The notes: generated by a model not told the origin, from the sequence alone. DNA of 64,000 bases from Siphonodentalium dalli (GCA_032622095.1 CP136069.1:6402036-6466035), one strand, 5' to 3'. Positions 13,253 to 27,700 are shown, counted from the first letter of the stretch. Numbers and translations: made by a program.

Positions 13253-13684
13253 CAAGCATGAGTTTAGTGCGCCTTTCATTGCAGAATGAGGTCCCCAGAG
13301 GGTGAATTTAGTGGGCTAGCATCACTAAATTCACCTCTGGGGACCTCATTCTGCTTAGGCCTCATCTTTTCTGGAAATGTTCTTTATTATCAAATTTATA
13401 TAGAAACTTCTTCACAAAGATTCAATTTCTATTTTAGTTTAGTTTCTCTATATCCCCAAATTGACACATTGCACAATCGAGTTTCCCAATGGGTGTACAT
13501 CACAATATTCACCATTTGGGAACCTCAATCTGAGTCTATGTCTCCCATATCAGATGAGGCTATGCATAATGAGGTCCCCAGAGGGTGAATTTGAGATGCT
13601 AGGCCGCTGTATAGGATAGCATCACTAAATTAACACTCTGGGGACCTCATTCTGCAAATGACAGGCACATTAAACTCAGTCTTG
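13253..13684. mobile_element. C-family element, about 430 bp
   Basis: The ends are inverted: CAAGCATGAGTTTAGTG at the left and the inverse of a similar string at the right. Inside each end is a palindrome around GAATGAGGTCCCCAGAGGG and its inverse. The middle contains a conserved AT-rich part with TTTAGTTTAGTTTCTCTATA and TTGCACAATCGAG. Family members occur throughout the CTH introns. The superfamily is not identified. Confidence 0.75.
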
Positions 13685-13726
13685 TTGAGAAACCATTATC
13701 TCTGCATGAAACATTCAGGAACATAG

Positions 13727-14230
13727 ATAATTATACCCCCACTTTCGAAGAAAATGGGGGGTATACTGGATTGACTGCGTCTGTCCATCCGTCACGCTTT
13801 CTCCCTCTGTCAGTCCATCCGTCCGTCCGTCCGACTTAATAACTTTAACAAATATGAACCGATTTCAATAATTTTTGGTGTACATGCTTCTCACAATACC
13901 ATCTCTACATGATGCGGCTAGGGATTGGCTCAGACTGTTTTTCATAATATTACACTTCATTTTCGACTTATTTTGACTTAGAAAATTCTGTCCGACTTAA
14001 TAACTTTAACAAATATGAACCAATTTGAATAATTTTTTCTGTACAAGCTTCTTGTAACACCAAGATATTATTAGTCCGAATTTTTCTTTAAAGTTAAAAA
14101 TCTGTTTTGTTGGGTTTACGGATAATGCGGGTTGAATTTGCCACGGTGGGGGTATGCTAGCACATGAGTGCACACCTCTTGTTAAATATAAGATTGTGTA
14201 CCATCTCAATTAACTTACTTTGATAATTCA
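13727..14230. repeat. TATACCCCC/TCCGTCC dispersed repeat
   Basis: Begins ATTATACCCCCACTTTCG, has GGGGGGTATACTGGATTGAC and then a CCGTCCGTCCG run, followed by repeated blocks CTTAATAACTTTAACAAATA. I associate this type of dispersed repeat with bivalve genomes (from memory). Confidence 0.65.
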
Positions 14231-14495
14231 AATACCGGTATTTGAATTAAATCACCAATTATTTTCCAAATAATATGACTTCTTATTGAATTTAGCCTGA
14301 TTATTTACACAGATTATGTTGAGTAAATATGAAGATAAAATATATCGAACTCCGCACAAAAACTCTTTGTAATGTCGTGTAGTCTGTATGTGTTAAAGCT
14401 CGTGCTCCGAGGGAAATGTTTAAGTTTAGGTAAATTTTACTGGTGGTGCCAATACAGTGACACAAGAACTAACAACGCTTGAAGTATATGATCCT

Positions 14496-14818
14496 TTAAC
14501 CCTTTCAGTGCCAGGTCCGATTTTTTTTATCAACTCATATACCCTGTGCCAATGCATTATCTTATATATGCGAGTCGACCATAGGTCGCCTCGCATATAT
14601 AAGAGAATGCATTGGCCTAACAATTTTTCATCATTTGTTATTATTTTTTACAATTTTAATAATTTTTTCTTATATTCTTTAACAGACTTATTTTGTAGGG
14701 GTAGTACATGTACTAGGGAATCTTACTTTTTTCATGGGCATCAAAATTATTACTATGAATACTCTACAGACCGTAAATTAGGGCCAATGACATCGGCCCG
14801 TGGCACTGAAAGAGTTAA
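14496..14818. mobile_element. TTAA-flanked hairpin MITE (family A2)
   Basis: Ends are TTAACCCTTTCAGTGCCA and the near inverse TGGCACTGAAAGAGTTAA. It carries one of the same 69-bp palindromes as family A (GCCAATGCATT.. arm at 14549-14617) but different subterminal sequence. Confidence 0.8.
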
Positions 14819-14935
14819 GAACAAAATTTATACATATTATATAGAATGTATACCCATTTGTTCTAAGAGTTCAAAGTGTGAAATGTCATGACCTGACATT
14901 CAGCGTTTCTTTGCACATGAGAAGGTCATTATGTA

Positions 14936-15118
14936 CAGTAATGCCCGAAGTATATGCCTCCTTAACCACAGCAGAATTATGGGAAATTTTCAGGATTTAG
15001 TCGGAAATATGGCTTGCTGCCATTCATCGGAAAGCTCTTGGTGAGAGCTTTCCGATGAATGGCAACAAGCCATATTTCTGACTAAATCCTGAAAAATTCT
15101 GCTATGGTTAAAGTGATG
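14936..15118. mobile_element. B-family foldback MITE
   Basis: Left end CAGTAATGCCC preceded by TA; the body is a near-perfect palindrome around GGAAAGCTCTTGGTGAGAGC. The right terminus is degraded. TA flanks and CAGT ends resemble Tc1/mariner MITEs (inference). Confidence 0.8.
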
Positions 15119-15159
15119 TATAACACTCCAGCAGGGTGATCGAATAGAAATAGAGAATA

Positions 15160-15355
15160 ATCTTGTTCAAAGTAGTAATTTTTTACAAATTTATATCCAA
15201 ATTGACAACACACACCGTCATTCTTATATAGTAATTAATTGCAGTGACTCTCGATGGGGAAATCATTTTCGTTAGTTTATTGCAGATAGATGCATCCCGA
15301 ATCGAGTAGTAAATATTTACAGTTGAGCGTAGTTCAGACGATGTTTTCTATGGAG
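15160..15355 (-). repeat. Dispersed repeat R, inverted copy
   Basis: Inverse of the block at 12890-13140, with TTTATATCCAAATTGACAAC and AGTAAATATTTACAGTTGAG as matching segments. Confidence 0.7.
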
Positions 15356-15373
15356 TGGTGGTAAGGGTCCTTT

Positions 15374-15600
15374 ACAAGCCTTGAAATAGGGTGTCTGTCA
15401 TTTGCAGAATGAGGTCCCCAGAGTGTGAATTTAGTGATGCTACCCCGCATAGTGGGCTAGCATCACCAAATTCACCCTCTGGGAACCTCATTCTGCTGAG
15501 GTGTAATTTGAGGATATAGAGAAACTAAGCTAAAAAAGAAATTGCATCTCCCTATGGGAGACTCGCATATATAAGAGAATGCATTGGTTCAGGTGTTTTC
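15374..15600. mobile_element. C-family element, partial
   Basis: The left palindrome (GAATGAGGTCCCCAGAGTG and its inverse) is present, then a rearranged part of the interior (GAGGATATAGAGAAACTAAG). It ends in a half hairpin of the family A type (ATATATAAGAGAATGCATTG). Confidence 0.65.
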
Positions 15601-15703
15601 ACAAAATTTCATGAAGTTCCAGTTATGGAAGGGTTATGTCTTGTACTATTCATGTGTATTCTGAATAATGTTATTTTAACCTATCATTCTGATTTTTTTT
15701 TAG

Positions 15704-15785
15704 GGTTATGAGTATTCCAGAAGTGGGAACCCAACAAGAGATGCGTTACAGCAATGTATGGCTGCGGTAGAAGGTGGACAATATG
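15704..15785 (+). CDS. CTH: CTH exon 1 of this window ([12 protein letters not shown])
   Basis: The acceptor is a T-rich tract ending TTTTTTTTAG. The exon reads [20 protein letters not shown] and then AVEGGQY, and ends in phase 1 before GTCAGT. The tyrosine and arginine of YSRSGNP correspond to human Tyr60 and Arg62, which reach into the neighbouring subunit to hold the PLP phosphate. In relatives about 56 residues precede this point, so at least one upstream exon is missing. The 3' half of this exon, with its donor, is copied several times in the following intron (16047-16560). Confidence 0.95.
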
Positions 15786-18700
15786 GTCAGTAGACATACA
15801 GTAATGCTCTAAGTAATCGACTCCATAGCCACAGCAGAATTATGGGTAACTTTTCAGGATTTAGTCGGAAATATGGCTTGTTGCCATTCATCGGAAAGCT
15901 CTCGGTGAGAGCTTTACTATGAATGGCAACAAGCCATATTTCCGACTAAATCCTTAAAAGTTACCCATAATTCTGCTGTGGTTAAGGGGTTGATTAATTA
16001 GAGCATTACTGTAGTTCCATAATACTCCTCCACCCCCCTCCTCCTCCCCAAACAATTAAGAGATGCATTACAGAAAATGCATGGCCAATGTGGAAATTAT
16101 GGTCAGATATAGTCCAACCCCCACAACAAGAGATGTGTTACAGCAATGCATGGTCACGGTGGAAGGTGGAAAATATGGTCAGTAGACATAGTCGTATAAT
16201 ACACCCCCTCCCCAACAATAAATATGATATACAGTAATGCCCTAAGTAATCGACTCCTTAACCACAGCAGAATTATGGGTAACTTTGCAGGATTTAGTAG
16301 AAATATGGCTTGTTGCCATTCATCGGAAAGCTCTCGGGGAGAGCTTTCCGATGAATGGCAACAAGCCATATTTCCGACTAAATCCTGAAAAGTTACCCAT
16401 AATTATGATGTGGTTAAGGAGTCGATTATTAGAGCATTACTGTAGCAATGCATGGTGGCAGTGGAGGGTGGAAAATGCAGTCTGTAAATATACCGGGTAG
16501 TCGTATAATACCCCCCCCCCCTCCCCTCCAACAGGAGATATGTTACAGCATTATAGCCCCCACTTTCCCCCACTCCCCCAGTCTATGTAAACATACACTC
16601 AGATTCATACTGACACTATTTTGTATATGTGGGTATGTAGTTTACTCCAGACTGCCACTCCCCCAGAGTTATGAACTACTTTTCATTATAATAACCATGT
16701 TGTATGCAGTGTATTTCATGGCTCAAGTTCATGCATTTGTTACATATAATCTGTTGAGTATAAGGAGATGGTCCCATAAATGGCCGGATTTAGTGTACAG
16801 TACCCCTTTAATCCCATTGGGGGGGGGTGTACACTAAACTCGGGCTTGTTTGACTGCCCATTAAAGATACAAATGAATATTTCGGCAACGAATGCCGCCC
16901 GTGCCTTTATAAAAGAATATGTTGGAATGGTCTATTATATTAATTTGTTCATTTGGAGGGGTGCACATGTTTAGATCACACAAGTGGTGAAGACATAGAA
17001 TTCCTATTCTGTAACTCGGAGAGAATGTTCAGATAATATGTTCAGATAATATGTTCAGATAATATGTTCAGATAATATGTTCAGATAATATGTTCAGATA
17101 ATATGTTCAGATAATATGTTCAGATAATATGTTCAGATAATATGTTCAGATAATATGTTCAACAAAACGGTTTGAGTTTGAACTTATTACTTACTGTATA
17201 CATCCTCGAAGATAAGCCCAGTCTGTGTTTTTTACCCTAAATAAACATGGGGTGGTCCTCGTAGATAAGCCCACCCCCATTTTTGAGCATTTGGAAGGTG
17301 AATACAATCATGTATCTATCCTGTAGAATAGGAGAATATACTCAAGCACATCTGTGCTTTTATAATTTTACCAGTTTCTTAAATATTCTGAATTATACAC
17401 ATCCTATTCTTTCTATTCTTAGTTGTTGGATCAGTCAAAGAGGTTTCAAATCAATAAAATCAAAGGATGTGTCACTTATTGTTCACACCTCTATCAGATT
17501 AAATCCGATGAGTTGTGGAGTAATGACTTGGTGTTTTTGTAGGATCCTTTGATAATGCAGAAGTGTGATGTGTGTTCACCACTTCTCACTGTTGTGTTTT
17601 TATAAGAATTAGCTTGATTAATAAGCATCAGTGAAAAACATGATGGTAGGTCAGTACCTGAAGGCTAACTTAATTTTTGCATGGGGAGGTCCTCGTGAGT
17701 AAGCCCAGTACCCACTTTTGACAAAAAATGTGCACGAGCCCCCCGGGCTTACTGATGGGTGTATACAGTATTGTCTGAACATTTCCTGAGTAAACTATTT
17801 TATGTGTTTGAATTTTTCAGGGTTTGTGTTTTCGTCCGGTCTCGGTGCGACCACCACGATTCTGAACCTCCTCAGGAACGGAGACCATCTTATCTGCATG
17901 GACGATGTGTACGGAGGTATGTTGTGAAATTATTTTTCAGTTCACGCCGAATAGCTGCGGTTCTTCATTTAGAGGATTCGTCACCGGGTATTTGTAACTG
18001 ATGATGATATCGATGAAATTTCGATTTTAACATATTACATCTCTCCTTAATACTACATATGCATACACTATCTCATTCTCGCCTCCTACAACATACCGGT
18101 ACATGTATACTATTTAAATTCCTAATTAAACCCTTTGGCTATAAACTTCATTCGGCCCTTTGCATTCGCTCCAAATTACTTTCTAAAATGATAATAGCCC
18201 AACATCAGGTTACAGTCTTTGTACTCCCATGTGTTAACTGTGGTGATGGTGTTTTTGCTGTGATTTCAACTATATGTACTATTTAGACCTCTTGCCAAAC
18301 ACTCCATCATAGTTATCAGATGGCATACACAGCCTTTATGTGAGTAGCATTTCTAATCTTATACTCCCTGCTGATGGTGGGGGTTCTTCCCCTGGACATT
18401 TTTTGAAAATCCATTGCATTTAGAGCTAATCTAGGGCACTTTGAGTCAGTATTTTGAATTTTACTGAGAGGTCAATTTGATCAAGTTTCTCAAGCATAAC
18501 TTTGGAAATTTTATATATGTATGGATTGGAAATGCTTATAACTTATTGTCAGATATCTTTTGGTTCAATGGATTATGCTTATGATGCTTGAAATGAGACT
18601 TACCATTATCACTCTAATTCATATAATAGGCTATTTCATAAAATTCAAGTGAGACACATACATAATATACTACATGTAGTACAGAAACAATGTCTATTTA

Positions 18701-21700
18701 GTTAGTATTTACTATTTATAGTACTAATCTCTATGTTAATTTTTCATTTGGTATTATGATATCCCACCTGATAACCAGGTTGATTTGATCAAATTGTTAA
18801 TGTTCCTGTACTGTATTTGATTGAAATCTGAAGGCTGAATCATAACAAACCTGAACTGAAACTATTTGAATTTTTCACAGATGAAAGCTAGATAAAGCCA
18901 AACATACCGGGTACATGTACTTTACAGTATGATTCCAACTGTTAAACTTAAATCTTTTTGTAAACTAAAATTTATTATGTCAATATATATAAATTAAAAT
19001 AGGGTCGGTCGGGTTAGCGGAAACAAACGTCTTTTTTTTTTAGGCCTAAAGTTTTTTTTACCCCAAAATCTAATTCAAAAACCCAAAATGATTTTTGTAA
19101 CAGGAGCGACATGAGAATCAAATTTTAACCCTTTCAGTGCCAAGTCTGATTTTTGTATCAACCTATATTTCCTTGATCATTTTTCAAATTTATTGATTAT
19201 ATTAATGTGATACATTGATGGAAAGAGCTCTTGGCACTGAAAGGGTTAAAGAGCGGTATTTTTTAAGAGCTGGCCATGGACAGAGAAGATCTTGTTAGCG
19301 CTGTCATGCCTAACTTTTTAACCGGTTTACGCTGGTATCGCATATAACATTGTAAGGTCCGTGTGCATTATGAGTGATCATGTATCACATTTTTATGATC
19401 AATAAATTTGAAAAATGATCAGGGAAATATGGCTTGATACAAAAAACGGACTTGGCACTGAAAGGGTTAAGTATGATCATCTACTAAAATACCTGAAGTT
19501 TTAACATGCATAAAACAGTAAATAAAATCATTGTTCTTCATGATACACATGTAGTCCCGACACAGTATTTGGCTTGGTGTCGACATAGATCCAAAATGTG
19601 AACGTTTTATTTTCAAAAAATTGAGGTTTCCAACATAAAATTAACTCTTCAAACTGGATTAAAGAATATACGCGTGCACTTTGATCATGTGATTAAAGAA
19701 TATACGCGTGCACTTTGGCCTGCATGCCATAAAGGAGGTTCACGTGTACTCCTTTGTCAGATAACAAAACAGTTGTTACCCTTGTTTTCGTGAGACAAGG
19801 GGATTTGTCACCACTCTCGACCTGGAATGTCACCCTCGGGCTCACTCAATCGCGGGCGACATCTGTGTATTATTATTTTTTATACGCCCATTTTTTCGAA
19901 AACAGGACGTATTATGTTATTGGTCTGTCTGTCTGTCCATCTGTCCATCCATTGGCTTTTTTCATTTCTGGTTGTAACTTTATTAAATCGGACCTGAATG
20001 GAATGAAATTCGTTATATGAGTTTACTTGCCCAAAATACAGGTCAAGTTTGAATTTGGGTTCTGCCCGCCAATTTTTACCATAGTTATGACCCTTTTTGT
20101 TGGAATGTGCCCTCTCGATTTTTGTTCTGGATGTTAACTTTAGTAAGTCTGAATGGAATGAAATTTGGTATGTGCGTTTACTAACCCAAAATACAGGTCA
20201 CTTTCGAATTTGGATTCCACATGCCAATTTTCACCAGAGTTATGGCCCTTCGTTGGATTACCAGGGGCCCATTTTGCCACGCCCTAGTGATAATCTTATT
20301 TTTATATGTGTATTTTTTTTAAAAACAATTTTAGCTGAAAATGTTTCTCCTGTGTTTATTGGGGGGGGGGGGGCAGGGCAAAGGATAGCAGGCTAGCATG
20401 AGACTGTATTCACTCTCTGGAGACCTCATTCTGCTTAGGCCTCATCTTCTATGGAAAGTTTCTTTATTATCAAATTTCTATAGAAACTTCTTCACATAGA
20501 TTCTAATTCTTTTTTAGTTTAGTTTCTCTATATCCCAAATTGGCAGACGACATATTGCATAATCGAGGTTCCCAATGGGTGTACAGCACAATATTCGCCA
20601 TTTGGGAACTTCAATCTGAGTCTATATCTCCCATAGCGGATGTGGCCTGAGCAGAATAAGGTCCCCAGATGATGAACTTGGTGATGCTAGCCTGCTATGC
20701 AGGATAGCATCTCTAAATTCACCTCTGGGGACCTCATTCTACAAATGACAGGCACACTAAACTCAGACTTGGATGGGGAGGGGGATAATAATACAACTGT
20801 GGCTTCCAATTTATTTTTTTATAATAAAATTTTGTTTGTTTGAAGTATTAGCAGAAGAGATAGAGAATCTGTGGGCGAATCATCCTTTTTATCACATAAT
20901 TAACCCACAAAACCAGATTCATAATTATTGATAAGACACACGTGTAATATTAGCGCGTGCGATGATGTCACGCCATTATTTAAATGACTTGCGAATGCTG
21001 AAGTTTATGATTGTTGTTTTCGATGAATACTTCGAGTTGCTTCCCGATTATTTGATCATGTGATAAAAGGTATCTCAAACTCGTTCTATTTTATACGTAA
21101 TTTATCAACCTCGTGCACTAAATTCTATTTGAGCCTCGGTAAACCTCGGCTCAAATCGAATTTAGTGAACTCGGTTGATAAATTCCGTATAAAATAGAAA
21201 CTGGTGTGAGATCCTCTATATATACTAATTACTATATCCATTCATTAATTACTATATCCATTCACTAATTACTATATCCATTCACTAATTACTATATCCA
21301 TTCACTAATTACTATATCCATTCACTAATTACTATATCCATTCATTAATTACTATATCCATTCACTAATTACTATATCCATTCACTAATTACTATATCCA
21401 TTCACTAATTACTATATCCATTCATTAATTACTATATCCATTCACTAATTACTATATCCATTCATTAATTACTATATCCATTCATTAATTACTATATCCA
21501 TTCACTAATTACTATATCCATTCATTAATTACTATATCCATTCATTAATTACTATATCCATTCACTAATTACTATATCCATTCACTAATTACTATATCCA
21601 TTCACTAATTACTATATCCATTCACTAATTACTATATCCATTCAGTAATTACTATATCCATTCATTAATTACTATATCCATTCACTAATTACTATATCCA

Positions 21701-24700
21701 TTCACTAATTACTATATCCACTAATTACTATATCCATTCACTAATTACTACATCCATTCAGTAATTACTATATCCATTCATTAATTACTTCATTAAATCC
21801 ATTCATTAATTACTATATCCATTACTATATCCATTACTATATCCATTCACTAATTACTATATCCATTCACTAATTACTATATCCATTCACTAATTACTAT
21901 ATCCATTCATTAATTACTATATCCATTCACTAATTACTATATCCATTCACTAATTACTATATCCATTCACTAATTACTATATCCATTCACTAATTACTAT
22001 ATCCATTCACTAATTACTATATCCATTCACTAATTACTATATCCATTCATTAATTACTATATCCATTCACTAATTACTATATCCATTCAGTAATTACTAT
22101 ATCCATTCACTAATTACTATATCCATTCATTAATTACTATATCCATTCACTAATTACTATATACATTCACTAATTACTATATCCATTCACTAATTACTAT
22201 ATCCATTCACTAATTACTATATCCATTCACTAATTACTATATCCATTCACTAATTACTATATCCATTCACTAATTACTATATCCATTCACTAATTACTAT
22301 ATCCATTCACTAATTACTATATCCATTCATTAATTACTATATCCATTCACTAATTACTATATCCATTCATTAATTACTATATCCATTCATTAATTACTAT
22401 ATCCATTCACTAATTACTTCATTAAATCCATTCATTTTAGGCACAAACAGAATGTTCCAACAAATTGCCACTAGAATGGGAATCACAATATCCTTCGTTG
22501 ATATGACAGATGCAACCAATCTACCTCCGGCCATCACCAAAGAAACTAAGGTAAGAGTGATTTATTTTGCACTCCGCGTGTACAGCAATGCCCTAAGTAA
22601 TCGACTCCTTAACCACAGCAGAATTCTGGTTAACTTTTCAGGATTTAGTCGGAAATATGGCTTTTTGCCATTCATCTGAAAGCTCTCACTGAGAGCTCTC
22701 CGGTGAATGGCAACAAGCCATATTTCCGACTAAATCCTGAAAAGTTACTCATAATTCTGCTGTGGTTAAGGAGTCGATTACTTAGGGCATTACTGTACAA
22801 TGTTTCACTGATTCTTGGTATACATGGGCATTTTATTTATAGAAATGGGGATTTTTGGGACGGATTAAAAATTTAACTGCGACCTGGAGGCTGAGTCCGG
22901 TAAAAGGTGTAGTTGGGAATTCTGGTGAGATGCACGAGAAACCTTCAGTGATAAGCGTGTATAGTTGTAATAATTTGAAGGATTAGTTGTTTTAACAAAA
23001 TTATGAGTCGGTCATATGTGAAACCAATATATTTTATATTCTATAATTACAATCATGGGTATATAATATATGATCTTGAGCACGTTACCATTTCTGACAT
23101 TGGTTTTCTTGTTATCTCTTGCTAACATAGTTTGGCAGGGGATATACAGTAATGCCCTAAGTAATCGACTCCTTAAACACAGCAGAATTATGGGTAACTT
23201 TTCAGGATTTAGTCGGAAATATGGCTTGTTGCCATTCATCGGAAAGCTCTCGGGGAATTGAATGGCAACAAGCCATATTTCTGACTAAATCCTGAAAAGT
23301 TGCCCGTAATTCTGCTGTGTTTAAGGAGTCGATTATTTAGAGGAATTACTGTAGAAATGCTTTCGGCCCGTGAGTTCATCTATCCCAAGCCTGATTGTAG
23401 TGTGTCTGTCATTTGCAGAATGAGGTCCCCAGAGGGTGAATTTAGAGACGCTATCCCACATAGTGGGCTAGCATCACTAAACTCACCCTCTGGGGACCTC
23501 ATTCTGCTGAGGTCACATCTTTTCTGCAAAGTTTCTTTATTATCAAATTTCTATAGTTAATTTTAAACTTAGATTCTTATTTTTTTTTTAGTTTAGTTTC
23601 TCTACATCCCCAAATTGGCAGACGACACATTGCATAATCGAGGTTCCCAATGGGTGTACATCACAATATTCACCATTCGGGAACTTCAATCTGAATCTAT
23701 GTCTCCCATAGCAGTTGAGGCCATGCAGAATTGAAGTCCCAAGAGGGTGAACTTGGTGATGCTAGCATACTGTGCAGGGTAGCTTCACTAAATTCACCCT
23801 CTGCGGACCTCATTCTGCAAATGACAGGCACACTAATCTCTGGTTTATTCGGTTGGGACATTTCAGTATCAGCTAGACTATGTTTATGTGCGCTCGCGCA
23901 ACAGTATGGCGATCAGACAGATTCGTAGGTACGTACGTTGATGTCACTCTACTCCGATTCACTCCATGACGTCACCAAAAACGACGTAAAACCTCGTGGC
24001 GTTCTGACATTTTTACTGTGCCGCATTTTTGCTATGTTTATTTTATGTGTTGTTTTCGATTATTTGTTTGTCGCCGATATCGCCATTTGTCGGGATTCCC
24101 TGTTTCTATATTTAAAACTGGCATGCTCGTAGTGAGCCTCGGTTTCGATTTTTTCTCCCAGGTCAAAATACGTCAGAGTTATGACAAAAATAGATCGACC
24201 TACATTTTCGTCATCAGAACTCTACATCAAAGAGTCTATAGACTCCTTCGGGACCTACATAGACTCCTTCATTTGGGTATTTGTCCCCTGAAAAAAATAT
24301 TTCGGGGGACTATTAAAATAGCCGGTGTCCGTGTGTCCATGTGTCCGTGCGTCCGGAAATGGTTTCCGGATGATAACTTTAGTTTCGGTTATGAGATCAA
24401 AAGCAAATTTCATAGGTGAGTTTATCAGACCAAAATAAAGGTCAAATTCGAATATGGGTTTGCTCCGCCCATTTTTGCGAGAGTTATGGCCCTTTTTTGA
24501 CTTAGAAAACCCCTGAAAGTTGGTTTCCGGATGATAACTTTAGTAGAGTTAATCGGATTCAAACCAAATTTGGTGTATAACTTTCTCCCAGCAAAACACA
24601 AGTCAAGTTCGAACTTGGGTTCTGCCCGACCATTTTTGGCAGAGTTATGTCCCTTGTTCGACATAGAAAATTCACTTTTTCTTCTGTTTTTTTGTTTCCG

Positions 24701-27700
24701 GATGATAACTTGATTTTGGATTGTTTATATGCAAAACCAGTTTTTTTGTGGATTACTTATATCAAAATACAGCTCAAGTTCGAATTTCGGTTTAATCCGA
24801 TAATTTTTGCGAGAGTTATGGCCCTTTTTTGTCCGCCGACCCGACATATAAAACCCCAAAAGTTGGTGTCCGGATGATAACTTTAGTAGAGTTAATCAGA
24901 TTTAAACCAAATTTGGTATGTGTTTTTCTCCCAGCAAAACACAGGTCAAGTTCGAATTCGGGTTCCGCCCGCCAATTTTCACCAGAGTTATGTCCCTTTT
25001 TGACTTAGAATTTTTGCCAATTTGAGGTTTCCGGATGATAACTTTAGTAAATGTGTACTTACTGAATGAAATTAAATTTGGTTTACTAGCACAAAAGACA
25101 GATCAAATTCGATTTTGTGTTCCGCCATGCCAATTTTTATGCGCAAACAACGCTCCAAATGAAGCCACCGGTTCGGGGGACACTGGCCGAGCGGCCTTTT
25201 TATTATGCCCCCGATCTCCGATGGAGATTTGGGGGTATATAGTGGAGCCCTCCGTCCGTCCGTCCTTCCGTCCATCCTTCCGTCGAGCCGTCCGTCCGTC
25301 CTTCCGTCCGTACGAACGTTTCAACTCATAACTTTGGTTTCGCTAACTCAATTCAGTTGATCTTTGGTATGCTAATAGACCAGCCGGGGGGACAAGATTT
25401 CCCCATAACTGCGGTTTCGTCCGCCCATTTTTTCCAGAGTTACGCCCCTTTTTGGACTTAGAAAATTCAGTTTTCTGCTACTTTTTTTGGTTTCCAGATG
25501 ATAACTTGATTTTGGATTGTTTACTCATGAATAACATAACTTTACAAAGTGCCATTTAAAAAGCATTTGCACAAAAATAAGAAAAATCCTCTCTGATTGT
25601 ACAGTCGGGGGCGTTACCTCCGCCCAGCGGTGCACTTGTTTTACTTAAAATTGGAAGTTTTATCATTTTTATGTGTACCCATACCATGTATGGTACACAT
25701 AATGCCGACGTCCGGATCAACCATCCGTCGTTCGTCCGTCCGTCCGTCCGTCCGTATGTCCGTCCGTCTGTCCGTCTGTCCATCTGTCCGTAGACACTTG
25801 CTTTCCGATTCAATTACTTGAATATTTTTTATCGGATCGTGTTATAATTTTATGTGCATGTTTATGATAACACACTCCTCACCTGTATAGTTTTTGGTAT
25901 CGATCAGTTTATCGGTTTAGAAATTATTAACACTTTGCATCCGCACATAGGCATGAGCCATCCGATGCTGTAACCAAAGTACTTTTTGTCCGATTGTTTT
26001 CATATTTGATATGTAGGTTTATAATGACACACCCCTCACCTGTATAGTTTTTGGTATCGATCGGTTGATCGGTTTGGAAAAAATTAACCCTGCACACAAA
26101 TGCTATCTGATGCATCTAAGTCAAACAATTTTCTTCTGATATGCCTCATATTTCTTACCTAGGTTTTTCTTAGCACGTTCTTTATCTGTATGGTTTTTGG
26201 TATCGTTTAGTTAACCCTTTCTGCTCTTGTTTTTAAATAGACTTAATCCAAGCTGTGTTAACTTAAATATTTTTCTTATGGTCCTCACCCCAAAATACAG
26301 ATCAGGTTCAAATTTGAGTTTGATCTGGTATATTTTAACAGAGTTATGGCCATTTAAAATTCAAGTAGCTTATAATCTAATTAATGCCTGCAGGCAGTCA
26401 GCTTAGCAGAGGAGATCTTATTACACAGCCAGTGTCTTATTGGAAATGAGTTTCTCTTTAGCTTCACATTAGATAAATACCATGGCTCACAGAGTGTTTA
26501 GGGGTTCTCCTTAGCCAATGCTAGTTGGAGACAGACAAATAACACTAAGTGAACAAGAAAACCATAGTCAGAAATGGTAACGCCACCAAGATCGTATTAT
26601 TAGCCATAAATATAAATAATAATACAATTATTCTATAAACTAGCTTTCAAATTTTATGCGGGAAATTTGCGTACTTCCATATTTCAAGTTTTCCCGTTTC
26701 TCGTGGCATACATTACTTTCATCAAACTGTCTTCTTTATTACACAAGCTGATAGGCCCGACTTCACCCGGGCTGTTTCCCATCTGCTTTCCGGTGAAAGG
26801 TGCGATTTGACCTTCAATTGACTATTTCGAAAGTCAAGGTCAGGTCAGGGTCATGATTTGTCCAGTCCAAAACACCCCCACCCGTAGAAAACTAGCCATA
26901 GGTATCAAATTTCGTCGAAATCCGTCCGTTTTACCCAACTTGACCTTTAATTAACAATTTTGAAGGTCAAGGTAAGGTCAGAGTCATGATTTGACCCGTC
27001 CAAAACACCCCCCCCCCCCCCCCCGACAAAAGTACCCATAGGTATCAAATTTCGTCGAAATCTATCCGTTTTATCCGAGTTGACCTTTGATTGGCCATAT
27101 TGAAGGTCAAGGTCAGGCCGAGGTCACGATTTGACCCGTTCAAAACTCTCCTCGGACCAAAGTATCCCTAGGTATCAAATTTCGCCGAAATTTGTCCGTT
27201 TTACCCAAATTGACCTTGCATTGACAGTTTTAATGGTCAAGGTCAGGTCGGGGTCACGATTTGACCCGTTCAAAAACACTTCCCGGACACAAATACCCAT
27301 AAGTATCAAATTACGTTGAATTCTATGGAAAGCCGAGGAGGACATGTTGGTTGCTAATTGCTAGATATACGACGCGGTATTTTGAAGGTGTTTCAAACTA
27401 GGAGATAGAAGTATTCTGCCTTTCAAATGGTGATGAATTATAGTAGTTTATTCAAATTTTATGGCATAAATTGTTATTAAAACCGTATATACTATAAAAA
27501 ATTAATGACTCGAAAATTAAGTGGGCCTTTAAACAAAGTCACAATTGCATTTAGGCTCATCTCATACTCGTCCATTCAGCGATATTCTACTGCGCAGTTT
27601 GTTATAGCCTCCAGTATTTATTGAGCGTTATACCCCCAACTGTTATAATTCGCCTTTAGCAGGCGTACTCTTGCCTCAGATTATTGAGATATTAGGTCAC

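Noticed and set aside
13253-13684. Assigning C-family elements to a transposon superfamily
   Set aside because: Inverted ends are visible, but I could not find consistent target-site duplications among the copies, so the class is left open.
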